Below are positions 10,354 to 20,635 of a stretch of DNA of 64,000 nt, in pieces. Position numbers and translations under genes: made by a program. Source of the stretch: Mesostigma viride (Eukaryota > Streptophyta > Mesostigmatophyceae > Mesostigmatales > Mesostigmataceae); NCBI GenBank assembly GCA_009746045.1, contig RPFO01000027.1, positions 342,001 to 406,000 on the forward strand, written 5' to 3'. The notes under the pieces are model-generated. The model did no database searches. It was not told the DNA's origin and worked only from the letters and a program-made list of their open reading frames with translations. Position 1 is the first letter of the stretch. Each line of letters starts with the position of its first letter.

Positions 10354-11509
10354 CGAATGGTTTCTTCGTGCATGCTGTGTGGTCCCAGATGGAGGAGGAG
10401 TTCACGTACCCCAACTTGGGCCTGGGCGCCACCACGGAGGAAGGGGTCACGGGTATGCATCCAGAAACCCCAACCCCATGAGTTATGTGGAATCCCTGTT
10501 TGACAGTATTGTCAGGCGTGACCTTAGGAGGGGTCAGCAGATGGATACCATTAACAAGCTCTTGCATTCAGTGATCTCCAAGCAGGATAAGCTACAGGAG
10601 CTTCTTCAGGGGTTGTCCTTGTCCCAGCCCCAGATGGGGAGTGGTGTTAACATAGCTCTCAGCTCCAGCAGCACTCCCATCATTCAGATTCCTCGTCATG
10701 TGGTACCTGTCAAGAATGTGGTGGCCTATGTGGATCACAGGAAGTGCACGGGACCTTGTGAGCATTGTGAGACGCTGGCCAAGGCAGTGGCTGCCCTTAA
10801 CAGGGAGGAGGGGGAAGTGAGCCCTGAGGGTTATGTGGAGGAGGTCTTGTCTCAGTTGCACACCAGCCTGTATGAGATTGGCTCTCCTTTTGTGGGCCAC
10901 CTGTTGCACAGGATGTTTGCCTTGACTCCAGGACCTGAGATTGACATGAGACCTGCAGAGGGGCAGGATATGTTGACCACCTTGCCTGAGGCTTTGAAAG
11001 GAGCCTTCATGCAGTTCCAGCCAGTGAGCATGGGTGAGGCCTCCTACATGGAGTTGTTGGAGTTTTCAGTGCAGCAGGGAGATTTTGACTTGGCTCCTTC
11101 TTCTTCCAGCTCGGTCAATGGGTGCTTCCCTTTGGAGACATCCAACCTTTTCTGCAGCCCAGGGTTGCCTAAGTTCACCATGGAGCTCAAGGTTCGTCTG
11201 ACCCCATTGAGGGTGTTGGTGCCTTTGACAGGTGCTAAGTGGTCAGTGGTCAAGACCTTTCTCCAGTTCTGGTGGGCGTACAGGTCATGGGTGAGCAGGC
11301 ACAAGACGTCTTCTACTTGGGTGATGGATCCTGAGAGCCAGTCTGTGGTGCTTCTCTCCTACCCAGGGACATGCCTGCGTTATGTTGCCCAGATGGCAGC
11401 AGGGGCTGCAGAGACGTGCATGGTGCTGCAGGTCAGCAGGAACTGGCCAGACTTGGTTCACATGGTGGAGCAGTTTCCCTTGTTTGGGACCAGGGGCAAG
11501 GATGGGTGA
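10250..11509 (+). CDS. Extra 3' ORF of element A, unknown function
   Basis: An open frame of up to 419 codons after pol; a likely start is the Met of MSYVESLFDSIVRR at about 10480, downstream of the pol stop. It shows a helical stretch (DTINKLLHSVISKQDKLQEL), a Cys cluster KCTGPCEHCETL, and an acidic Ser-rich linker. It has no membrane helix or signal peptide. Element B carries the same protein at full length. It may be an accessory protein of the family. No known domain recognised. Confidence 0.65.
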   Translation: MKWSRSIAKRRGSLFLLGILSWCKPLLPFLYLRTNEWFLRACCVVPDGGGVHVPQLGPGRHHGGRGHGYASRNPNPMSYVESLFDSIVRRDLRRGQQMDTINKLLHSVISKQDKLQELLQGLSLSQPQMGSGVNIALSSSSTPIIQIPRHVVPVKNVVAYVDHRKCTGPCEHCETLAKAVAALNREEGEVSPEGYVEEVLSQLHTSLYEIGSPFVGHLLHRMFALTPGPEIDMRPAEGQDMLTTLPEALKGAFMQFQPVSMGEASYMELLEFSVQQGDFDLAPSSSSSVNGCFPLETSNLFCSPGLPKFTMELKVRLTPLRVLVPLTGAKWSVVKTFLQFWWAYRSWVSRHKTSSTWVMDPESQSVVLLSYPGTCLRYVAQMAAGAAETCMVLQVSRNWPDLVHMVEQFPLFGTRGKDG

Positions 11510-11923
11510 ATGGGGATTGGTATAGCCTGTGAAGAACAGAGCTGTGCAGGAAGAGGATGGGGAAGGATGGGGGAAGAGTATGGAAGGTGCTTTGGATTGT
11601 GGTGTGAGGGGGGGATTCCAGGATGGATGATGGGGGGGGGCTCCAGTCCAGTTCTGATGTTCCAGTCCAGAGTTCCAGGTTCCAGGATGCTGAATGGAAG
11701 ACCTTGTATTATGAGAAGTGTTTATCTGGCTTTATAGTAGATAAGGTAGTGACTTGTTTGCTGTAGAGACCTGTGACTAGATGTTATGAGATAGGAGGCC
11801 CTGTTTTCAGGGATGTAAAAACCCATCTGCTTTTCCCAAGAGATGGTGGATTTCTGTTCAATGTTCCTCTGCCTTCAAGAGTTGGCTATTGGACCTGGGA
11901 GGTCCAGTTTTGAGGGGGAGATA
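11510..11923 (+). other. 3' non-coding part and polypurine tract of element A
   Basis: G-rich non-coding sequence that ends with TTTTGAGGGGGAGATA directly before the 3' LTR, the expected polypurine primer. Confidence 0.7.
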
Positions 11924-12702
11924 TGTAACAAGCAAAAATGACTTTGTTGTTACATCCTTTGTTTTGTGAATGTTTGGCTTTTATTCGAGGACTTTTGGAT
12001 CAGTATTGAGAAAGTTATGAGGTTTCTAAGACGACGGTACTTGGAGCTGATACTTTGTCAGCCAACTGATAGGAACCCTCATTGGTCGTGGCCTGATCCA
12101 CGTAGGGTTGTAGTTTGTTGGCTGATACTACTGATAGGAGCCCTCATTGGTCGTGGCCTGATCCACGTGGGGTTGTAGTTTGTTAGTTGGTACTATTGAG
12201 TCTTAAATGCTCCTTTGGGACTTCAGTGCTCACGACAGATTTGGATCTCATGGAAAGATTCTGCCAGGCTGTGTGTGGTGTTGTTCTGTTTTGTGTGACT
12301 AGGATGGATACGAAGATCTTGTATAGGATTCCATGGTTCTGATTGGTTCTCTTCAGGCTAAGGTTGGAGCAAGCTCGACAAGCACGTCGATATCAAGGAC
12401 GTGGGGTCGCCATTGTTGCTACGTTGGTTTTGATTCACCATGGTATAATAAAGCTTGGCTTTGTTGTCCAATCCATAAGAGCCCCTTGGCTATAGACGAC
12501 CTTCAGTTCCACAGAGGCCGTCTATACACGAGCTTGTCTTTGTGTCTACAAGGGGTTGTGATTCCCTAAATCACGTGCTGTGGAATTTCCATCTCAACGT
12601 TGCTCGGATACTTGAAGTTCTGCGACTCAGGAAGGCAACCCAGGTAAAAGATCTTTCATATTGGACTGTGGATGATGTTGATGATCATTTTTAGTCGTTA
12701 CA
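11924..12702 (+). repeat. 3' LTR of element A
   Basis: 779 bp. At every position where the two LTRs of A differ it agrees with the 3' LTR of element B (19443-20221). Confidence 0.9.
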
Positions 12703-12707
12703 GCAAG

Positions 12708-12918
12708 GCTTGCCTGTGACATGAGCAACGCAGCAGGAAATATCATGCTTCTTACAGAAAGCACACACGCTTACACAACCGGCCCCATCCGCAGAGCGCA
12801 GCACTACGTAATAACCTGCCTTGAAGTCACACCGGCCAGGTGCCGGTAAACAACAAAAAACTGGCAGCGTTACAAGACAGACGATGATATAAACCTTCTC
12901 CCACCTGGATGCACTCAA
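12708..12918 (-). CDS. Cys-rich small ORF in transposon D, copy 2
   Basis: Contains CVSVCAFCKKHDISCCVAHV then TGKPCCND. It aligns with copy 1 at 2828-3031 over the GYYVVLRS..VTGKP portion and at the DNA level (shared GCAAGGCTT / GCGAGGCTT and GTAATAACCTGCC / GTAATAGCCTGCC). The two copies lay about 0.4 kb apart before element A landed between them. Confidence 0.3.
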
Positions 12919-13812
12919 CTTTCACACGTATCGACACATGGCATCATGAAGCGCGCACTAACGCGGGCAGTGGAGATGGCTGCGACAGGAACGCTGGTCA
13001 AACTCGACTTTTTTAAGCTCCCCGGGACCAGCGCAGGCCGCTCCTCGTGCAGGACAGTAGCTCCATGCATCGTCCATTGACGCATGAAAACGGCTGCCAA
13101 CGCCCGGGCCAGCGCTTCTTGCGTACGAGCGCTGCCATAGCCGGGCGCGCGCGCTTTCTCGCTGTCCGCAACCCAGTTTTTCCTACCCAAAAACACCCCT
13201 TCTCTACCTACGGATACACGCCAGAAGGCTCGAAAATAGCCAGTGCCCCTTTAGTCACGGCTGCCCCAACACCCCCCCCCGCCGTTTTGCTAGTCTCCTT
13301 CCCAGAATATCGAAGCACCGGCCTGCTGGCAGGCGCACTATCAACGCCATCTACGCCCCATCGGAATTTCACTAACCTGGCATTTAGCACACATATAACG
13401 ACCCCACGAATTAAGAAATCGACTTTTGACACATTTAGCGATCGGGCTAGCTTCATGGATAATTTATGTGCCCAACGCGCTCCTTACTGCTCGAAATGAT
13501 GCACGGACGTGGCCATACGGTCTATTTTACTCGAGGCCGCCATGGTCGTGCATTCGTGAAAATTCATCGTCCCGTTGCACGAAAGTGGCCAAAATAGGTA
13601 CTTTTCCACCTCACGTATTTTCCAGTAACCGTCGACCCCTGTCGACCCCAACGGGTCAGGACGCTCAGCACATATACCAGATTCGCGCCACTGGGGCCGG
13701 ACGGCCCATAGGACCGGTCCTTCCCGCCAAAATACCGTACCCAATGTGATCTTGGTGAAAAAGGCCTCAATTTAGCCAAAAGGCCTCAAATTGAGGCCTC
13801 TGGACACTGAGA
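12919..13812. other. Right part of transposon D, no gene recognised
   Basis: Contains several minus-strand frames under 100 codons with no recognisable motif. The final 75 bp hold AAAAGGCCTCAA repeats leading into the terminal inverted repeat. Confidence 0.5.
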
Positions 13813-13820
13813 CAAAATTG

Positions 13821-14335
13821 GTCAGGCCTCCTCTACTCAAACCCCTAGCGAAAGACGAACGAGACGGTGCAGATCTCAATGCATTCACGTATGTGTTGCT
13901 GTAATACGCCATACAACCATTTACCCGAACCCGTTTATTCCAGGAATAGAGGAAGGAAACACAACTAAACTGCCGTGACCCAAGCTAATATGTGTTAATT
14001 CATTCAACACACGCCGAGTGACCACACAAGGAGTGGAACGTGCATAAATGGTCACCAACGGTCCAACAGGCTCGGGCCGACCTGGCCCTCGCCTGCAAAA
14101 ACACAGAAACACAGGCAGGTGCACAGATGCACGCCGGTCCACTACATTCTACCAAAGGATAAGGACCACTACTAAAGTACGCGGCGCGGCGCCCAAAGGC
14201 ACCCAATATACCACGGTACAGTTACGAGGACAATAATGTCCCAACTGGCACTACAAGTAAACCTAGAAACAACCGAGGCCAATTAAGGACCTAATTTACG
14301 TCCGTAACTACAACGAATTGTTACGCGACGTAACA
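13821..14335 (-). repeat. 3' LTR of element C, inner 515 bp
   Basis: Matches 34137-34651 almost base for base and ends in CGTAACA next to a G-rich (minus strand) polypurine tract. Confidence 0.88.
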
Positions 14336-14350
14336 CCTCCCCCCCCACAA
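14336..14350 (-). other. Polypurine tract of element C
   Basis: Read on the minus strand this is a run of G and A directly before the TGTTACG start of the 3' LTR. It is the expected primer for second-strand synthesis. Confidence 0.7.
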
Positions 14351-14868
14351 AAGGTAGGGAGCCCTCTCCCTACGCACAGGGAGGAAACCAAAGGGGTAGG
14401 AAGAACCTAATGCACCCAGCACACACCAACACAATCGATAGACCATCCCAGATACAAAGCACCAATAGTTCACACGGTCTCCACCACCACGCCGGGTGGT
14501 GTAGGGTTAGCCAGCACCAAGCCTGGTGGGAGGTTCCCCTAACTGCCTGGAACGGAGTCCTTGCCGGGGGGGACGGCACTGGGCAGGACACACAGAGTAA
14601 ACACATCAGTACTAAGGACCAAGAACAGCCAACCAACTGGCCAGAATATGAGGGCGACTCTATATACCGGAGGGACAACACCCTCAGGTCGGGCCTAAAG
14701 CCCTCTATCTAGTGGCCATCCGTCTGATAAGTGCCACGAGAGGCCAGCAGGACCTCCAGGTAGGCCTGGTAGTGGGCCACATCCTCGGCATTATCATGCC
14801 TATCTACAGTGAGGAAAACATCGGCCCACACGCCGTCAGGAAAAAGGCCCAGAAAGGCCCAGTAATAC

Positions 14869-15990
14869 CTATGCTGCGTAAGAACGACCTGGCCACGGGC
14901 CCAGTCCAGGAAGCCACAGGCAAAGAGGCGAAGGAAAGGCTCTACCGCGATCAAACAGAGGGCCCGCAGGAGGAGGCGATGGTAGTAACCGAATCCGAGG
15001 GCGCAAACCCGTCGGGAAAAACAGGTCCACCAGGGGCTCCACGTTGGACGGCCACATCCGGATGTGCCGAACCTCTCGGGAGCGCCACCGACGAGCACAC
15101 TGGCGCGACCCGAATGTCTCCAGGTAGTCGCTGGCCCGAGGAGGAGGGTGGCCACGGGAGTCTAGGCCCTGGCCCGGGATGGGCGCCGGACGACGGGCAT
15201 CCCACTCGAGGATGGGCTGGAGGACCGTGCTGTACGTGGCACCCGGTACCACAGGAAACTCTATCGTAAGGGCATCCGAAGCCATAATGCCCAGAGGCGG
15301 AGGGTAAGCCCACTGGAACCCACCGTAGGTGTCCAAGTCGTTGTGGCGCCTAGCCCAGCGATACAGAACGCGCCGAACCATGATCTCGCCCTGGAACACA
15401 GGATCAGCTAAAATCACCATGTCAAAAGGGGGCCGATCAGTCTCGATGGGTAGGCCACGGTCCCGCGGCGCCCGACACACCTGGGAGAACCCGTAGGACA
15501 TGGGCGAGATGGCAAGCTCGGCGGAGGCGCGCGGCAGGTCACACTGTCGGCAGGCGAGTGCGGACATACCATACCCAGGAACGGGCGTGTCGCGCGACTC
15601 CGGCGTCGCATGCACCACAGAAGGGGCCCTGTCCCGATCACCCTGGGACAACTCCCGGAGGGAATCGGTAGCGCGGGTGGCACGAGGATCCTGACCGGTG
15701 GACCGAACAACCGCCGCCAAAGACCGCGAAGCCGAAGGGGCAGGGGCCGAAGCAGGGGCCGAAGCAGGGGCCGAAGCAGGGGCGGGAGCCGACACCGAAG
15801 CAGGTGGCACTGGTATAACAGGAGGTCGCGCCGGACCCGAAGCCAGAGAGGGCCGTGACGGACCCGCCACCGCAGCTGGCGCGCCGGTCTCTGTTGCCGG
15901 CGCACCCTCAGGCCACATATTGAAAATAGGGCCCGTAGGGACAGGCAGTCCTGCATAAGATTGGTTGCCATCCAAGCTCCAGTCGGGCAC
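14869..15990 (-). CDS. Extra 3' ORF of element C, unknown function
   Basis: A 373-residue frame downstream of the integrase core. Residues about 60-100 are Ala/Pro-rich (repeats of APAS). The remainder is denser and Arg-rich, with no recognised fold, signal peptide or membrane helix. It occupies the position of env in some gypsy relatives, but nothing in it looks like an envelope protein. Confidence 0.5.
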   Translation of the reverse strand: MPDWSLDGNQSYAGLPVPTGPIFNMWPEGAPATETGAPAAVAGPSRPSLASGPARPPVIPVPPASVSAPAPASAPASAPASAPAPSASRSLAAVVRSTGQDPRATRATDSLRELSQGDRDRAPSVVHATPESRDTPVPGYGMSALACRQCDLPRASAELAISPMSYGFSQVCRAPRDRGLPIETDRPPFDMVILADPVFQGEIMVRRVLYRWARRHNDLDTYGGFQWAYPPPLGIMASDALTIEFPVVPGATYSTVLQPILEWDARRPAPIPGQGLDSRGHPPPRASDYLETFGSRQCARRWRSREVRHIRMWPSNVEPLVDLFFPTGLRPRIRLLPSPPPAGPLFDRGRAFPSPLCLWLPGLGPWPGRSYAA

Positions 15991-16009
15991 CGGAATCCTC
16001 TGCGGGGGA

Positions 16010-16541
16010 CCACCCTCCCAAAGCCTTTCACATAGTGCCGCAGAGCTTCTTCCACTACCCTAGTCAAACGTTCTACTAAATGAGACGAGGAGGAGTGGTA
16101 GGCAGTACCGAAGGTGACCTTGGTACCGATAGCAGCGAAGAACTGCTGCCAAAAATCAGAAGTAAATAACTTATCTTTATCACTAATAAACTGCCTACTC
16201 AAACCATGATATCTATATACGCTAACACTAAGGTATAGGCGTGCGCAATCGCGTGCGGTGAGTTCTAAGGGACACGGCACGAGATGACACATACGAGTAA
16301 AGCGATCTACGAAAACAAGGATCTGGGCGTTACCTCTATCATTCTTCCTAAAAGGTCCTACAAAATCCATCATAATGGAATCCCACGGCATGATGGGATC
16401 AGGTAAGGTCCTAGGCTCTGCTATCTGTCCTACATTGTTGGGTTTCATTTCCTGACACGATTGACAGGTTCTAACATACTCATCTACGGTCCGCCAAGCC
16501 CTTTTAGGCACTTTCACACCCCTGAAAATAAAAAAAATCAT
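16010..16541 (-). other. Integrase core of element C
   Basis: Shows the CQSC of the zinc finger, PWDSIMMDFVGPF with the first catalytic Asp, LVFVDRFTRMCHLVPC, and QFISDKDKLFTSDFWQ with the second Asp, followed by GTKVTFGTAYHSSSSHLVER. This is the gypsy integrase pattern. Confidence 0.8.
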
Positions 16542-17815
16542 AACTCATAGCCCACAACTCCAAATACCCCCAACCAAGATGCTAGGAGTATCTACACTTC
16601 AAGGGCTTTCAGAATATGCAATAATATCATGAGTCTAGTGAGTGTTTTGGATGATACATTTAGTCAAAGTGAGCCAAAAGACGATCATTTGGTGCCAAAG
16701 AAAAAGTATACCCCCCCATTTTTTTCAGGGGAGGGTCAAAAACCTCAAACCCAACATTGGACAATTTAGTTGGATAGTCCAATGGTGCTTTCCTTGGGTC
16801 AAACCACCCGGATAGCCCATTTGGCCCATACAATGCCCGCGTTTATGTGTGTGGCTTACGCGCGCTCAAACAGCCAACTATCCCATGCCATACAATGAAG
16901 CAATATAATTGACCACAATTAACTGCCAGATATGCTGAAATACAAATATGAAGCCACCTTGCACTCACTGAACGGTATCCCCCCAAGAAATGCCACAAAC
17001 TGGGCAACATTCTGGCTGAAACCCCTCCTTGAGCAGGCATGGAAGGCTGTTGCAATTACCACTAATGTATCCACCATAAGGCATGTATAAATGTACGAGT
17101 TTCCACGCAAACAACACGAAAACGAATTGCCGTACCTGCCTCGATCATGACCTGGCCGGGTTCCGCTGGCCACATGCTCATACGTCACGGATACTAATGC
17201 TAGTGGCAGAGGCAGCCATAGCCGCTGTATCCATGCATCCGTCATCATTACCATGTTGATTATCCATGCAAAAACTCGTCGACGTTCCCAGCAGATGCTG
17301 CCGCTGACTTCCGTAAAACAATGGAAGGCCCAGGCAGACGGAAGCTACCAAGAAACCAAAAAGAAACAGGCGATACCAACTGGGACGTCTCGTCTGATGG
17401 TGACTACCAAGACAGAGGTAATAACCACCGAGCATTTTCCCAGTTCCGTGAATCTGATCATTCTTGACGTACCAACATAATGCATCATCGTTCAGGGGTC
17501 ATCATCTGACCCATTTCAAGCTGCGAACCCAAATTTTTCTCCAAAATGGCACGTTGCCAGCCATATCTCGTATGCGCGCGCTCAACGGTAAAAAATGTTA
17601 GCAAAAGTCACGTGACAACTCTATCATTGCACGAGGTATTTACTGTGCTATGGCGCAATTATCTGCCCGACCTTGGCATTTTCATTCACTTTGGGTCTGC
17701 CCTGGACCGTCGGACCAATTTACGTTACGTCCCTTACGTCGGAGGTCACGGAATTACGCGGCACACTTACGTTACGTGGGTTGTTGTCCAAATGGACAAC
17801 ATCGGCGGACCATGG
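16526..17815. other. Unassigned 1.29-kb segment inside the integrase region of element C
   Basis: Lies between the YYWP motif and the second half of the integrase zinc finger. Read on the minus strand, its end toward the integrase core is T-rich and closes with TTTTCAG, like a splice acceptor. An insertion without clear ends is the other possibility. No coding match was recognised. Confidence 0.45.
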
Positions 17816-18681
17816 GTTAAAAGGGAAGGCCAGTAGTACGAGCGGGCTACTAGGTCCCGTACCCGTTTACCACCCTGATGAGCAGCTAAGTCATGCAACT
17901 CAAAGAGCAAGGAGGAGCGACAGATAGGAGGGACATACAGGCGCCATTGAGGGGGGGAATCTGCTATCTGCACATATAAAAATCCACCTACAAATTTACA
18001 AGGGTGCTTGCCTAATTGTTGGGGATGGGCAGCAATGGCAGCTAATGCTTCCGGCTCAGTGGCCGTAAATCTACTAATAAGGCGTTCAAGATCAGAGGTA
18101 GGCATCGCTACAGAGGTATCCAGAACAGGTTTAAAGAGATCTCCTACCGCCTTGCCAAAGAGAAGGGGAGGTCCTAGAGGGACTATGTTTTCATAAGACT
18201 TTCCTGACCTAGTCGCTATATGGCTAAGCGGTATCGAAATTTTATTTTTCCCCTCCCCCCCCACAGAGGCCACAGGAAGGGCCTCACACGAGAGAGAGAG
18301 TCCTACGTGAGAAAGGAGATCAGGCATGCGAACAGCTGTATGAAAGAGGTAGGCATAGGATTCATCATCAGGTAGTTCACCATACGGGGTTACACCCATA
18401 GTAGTAGGAACTAGAGTAGTATTGAGAACATCAAGGTCCTCGAAAAAGGAGTAATCTGCACGTCGGGAGAGTGCATCTGGTACTATGTTATCTACACCCT
18501 TAACATACTGAAGTTTAAAAGGGGAGAACTGTGCTAAAAACTCCATCCAGCGCGCTTGACGAGGGGTAAGGTTGGGTTGTGAGAGAAGATGGGTAAGGGG
18601 ACGGTGATCCGTCTGGATAACTAATCTATAAGCATCAATCTCACAGGGTTCATTCAGACACTGAAACATCAAATTGAGCAC
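17767..18681 (-). other. RNase H end and integrase zinc-finger start of element C
   Basis: Shows the RNase H end (QTDHRPLTHLL, VKGVDNIVPDALSRR), a linker, and the beginning of the integrase zinc domain (ELHDLAAHQGGKRVRDLV followed by YYWP). The integrase continues beyond an interposed segment at about 16526-17815. Confidence 0.75.
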
Positions 18682-18977
18682 CTTTAAGAAAGTGCTGCCA
18701 CGCGTGGCAACAATACACCACAGCTAATAGTTCTTGCTGGTGTACGGGATAGTTACGCTCCGCAGGAAGCATTGTCCTAGAGATATACTCGATTGGCTGT
18801 AAGCCCTGACCCTGATCCTGGAGAAGGACGCCCCCTATAGCTACCTTGCTAGCATCTGTAGCTACAACAAAGGGTTTAGTAGTATCCGGTAGGATGAGTA
18901 CGGGAGGGGATAGGAGTAGGGATTTTAGACACTGAAAAGCCGACTGACATTCACTACTCCAAACAAAGGGGATATCC

Positions 18978-19437
18978 TTATGATGGATGATTAATAGGGG
19001 CTGCTATAGTTGCGAAACGCGGGATAAAACGCCTATAGTAAGAAGCAATTCCTAGAAAACTACGTACACCTTTAACGTCGGTAGGGGTAGGCCATTCCTG
19101 AATTGACTTAGTCTTGTCCGGGTCGGTAGCAACCCCGGCATCTGACAGAACGTGCCCTAAGAATGGGACACTTCTACCAGAGCGAACTTTAGCACGGCGC
19201 GCCCATAAAGAATTTTCAGCCATGATTTCTAATACTTTCTTTAAATCACGTAGGTGCGTTTCAAAATCAGGAGAATAAATAAGGATATCATCTAAGTAAG
19301 CTTGAGCACAAGAACGGTCATGCTCAGATAAAGAAACAGAGGAGAAGGAAGGATCCTTTAAATCAGAGGACACTTGAGGGAGGTGAGAATTTCCCATAAC
19401 AGGTCTAAGCACTTCGTTCATTAACATTTGGAAAGAG
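18978..19437 (-). other. Reverse transcriptase of element C, C-terminal part
   Basis: Begins just beyond element B and includes the catalytic AQAYLDDILIYSPDFETHL (YLDD), the thumb motif FLGHVLSDAGV and the connection motif VRSFLGIASYYRRFIPRFA. These are standard gypsy landmarks. Confidence 0.82.
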
Positions 19438-19442
19438 GCAGG

Positions 19443-20221
19443 TGTAACGACTAAAAATGATCATCAACATCATCCACAGTCCAATATGAAAGATCTTTTA
19501 CCTGGGTTGCCTTCCTGAGTCGCAGAACTTCAAGTATCCGAGCAACGTTGAGATGGAAATTCCACAGCACGTGATTTAGGGAATCACAACCCCTTGTAGA
19601 CACAAAGACAAGCTCGTGTATAGACGGCCTCTGTGGAACTGAAGGTCGTCTATAGCCAAGGGGCTCTTATGGATTGGACAACAAAGCCAAGCTTTATTAT
19701 ACCATGGTGAATCAAAACCAACGTAGCAACAATGGCGACCCCACGTCCTTGATATCGACGTGCTTGTCGAGCTTGCTCCAACCTTAGCCTGAAGAGAACC
19801 AATCAGAACCATGGAATCCTATACAAGATCTTCGTATCCATCCTAGTCACACAAAACAGAACAACACCACACACAGCCTGGCAGAATCTTTCCATGAGAT
19901 CCAAATCTGTCGTGAGCACTGAAGTCCCAAAGGAGCATTTAAGACTCAATAGTACCAACTAACAAACTACAACCCCACGTGGATCAGGCCACGACCAATG
20001 AGGGCTCCTATCAGTAGTATCAGCCAACAAACTACAACCCTACGTGGATCAGGCCACGACCAATGAGGGTTCCTATCAGTTGGCTGACAAAGTATCAGCT
20101 CCAAGTACCGTCGTCTTAGAAACCTCATAACTTTCTCAATACTGATCCAAAAGTCCTCGAATAAAAGCCAAACATTCACAAAACAAAGGATGTAACAACA
20201 AAGTCATTTTTGCTTGTTACA
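19443..20221 (-). repeat. 3' LTR of element B
   Basis: Preceded on the minus strand by the polypurine tract GAGGGGGAGATA. It appears to agree with the 3' LTR of A at all positions compared. Confidence 0.9.
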
Positions 20222-20635
20222 TATCTCCCCCTCAAAACTGGACCTCCCAGGTCCAATAGCCAACTCTTGAAGGCAGAGGAACATTGAACAGAAATCCACC
20301 ATCTCTTGGGAAAAGCAGATGGGTTTTTACATCCCTGAAAACAGGGCCTCCTATCTCATAACATCTAGTCACAGGTCTCTACAGCAAACAAGTCACTACC
20401 TTATCTACTATAAAGCCAGATAAACACTTCTCATAATACAAGGTCTTCCATTCAGCATCCTGGAACCTGGAACTCTGGACTGGAACATCAGAACTGGACT
20501 GGAGCCCCCCCCCATCATCCATCCTGGAATCCCCCCCTCACACCACAATCCAAAGCACCTTCCATACTCTTCCCCCATCCTTCCCCATCCTCTTCCTGCA
20601 CAGCTCTGTTCTTCACAGGCTATACCAATCCCCAT

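Larger units (their letters stand above)
3227..12702 (+). mobile_element. Ty3/gypsy chromovirus A, inserted in transposon D
   Basis: A 9476-bp element with 782- and 779-bp LTRs starting TGTAACAAGC and ending AGTCGTTACA, flanked by the exact duplication GCAAG (3222-3226 and 12703-12707). The interior holds a primer site matching initiator-Met tRNA, gag with a zinc knuckle, protease, reverse transcriptase, RNase H, integrase, a chromodomain, an extra 3' ORF and a polypurine tract. It is nearly complete, with about five breaks in the gag-to-reverse-transcriptase part. The LTRs differ by about 11 substitutions and two small indels (about 1.4 %). Confidence 0.92.
2557..13812. mobile_element. DNA transposon D (about 1.78 kb native), inserted in the 3' LTR of element C and carrying element A
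   Basis: The ends form imperfect terminal inverted repeats: TCCCAATGTCCAGG at the left and, on the minus strand, TCTCAGTGTCCAGA at the right. Each is followed by a GGCCTCAATTGAGGCC-like palindrome. The intact LTR at 34075-34651 shows the empty site. Flanks are CTAAATTG (2549-2556) and CAAAATTG (13813-13820), an 8-bp duplication with one change. An alternative reading moves the ends out by two bases (TG) and gives an exact 4-bp duplication AAAT. An 8-bp duplication would suit hAT or P-like families. No transposase was recognised, so it is probably non-autonomous. Subtracting element A leaves about 1775 bp. Confidence 0.72.

Noticed and set aside
14410-15958. Plus-strand frames across the 3' ORF region of element C
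   Set aside because: They are antisense shadows of the minus-strand frame at 14869-15990 and of GC-rich non-coding sequence.
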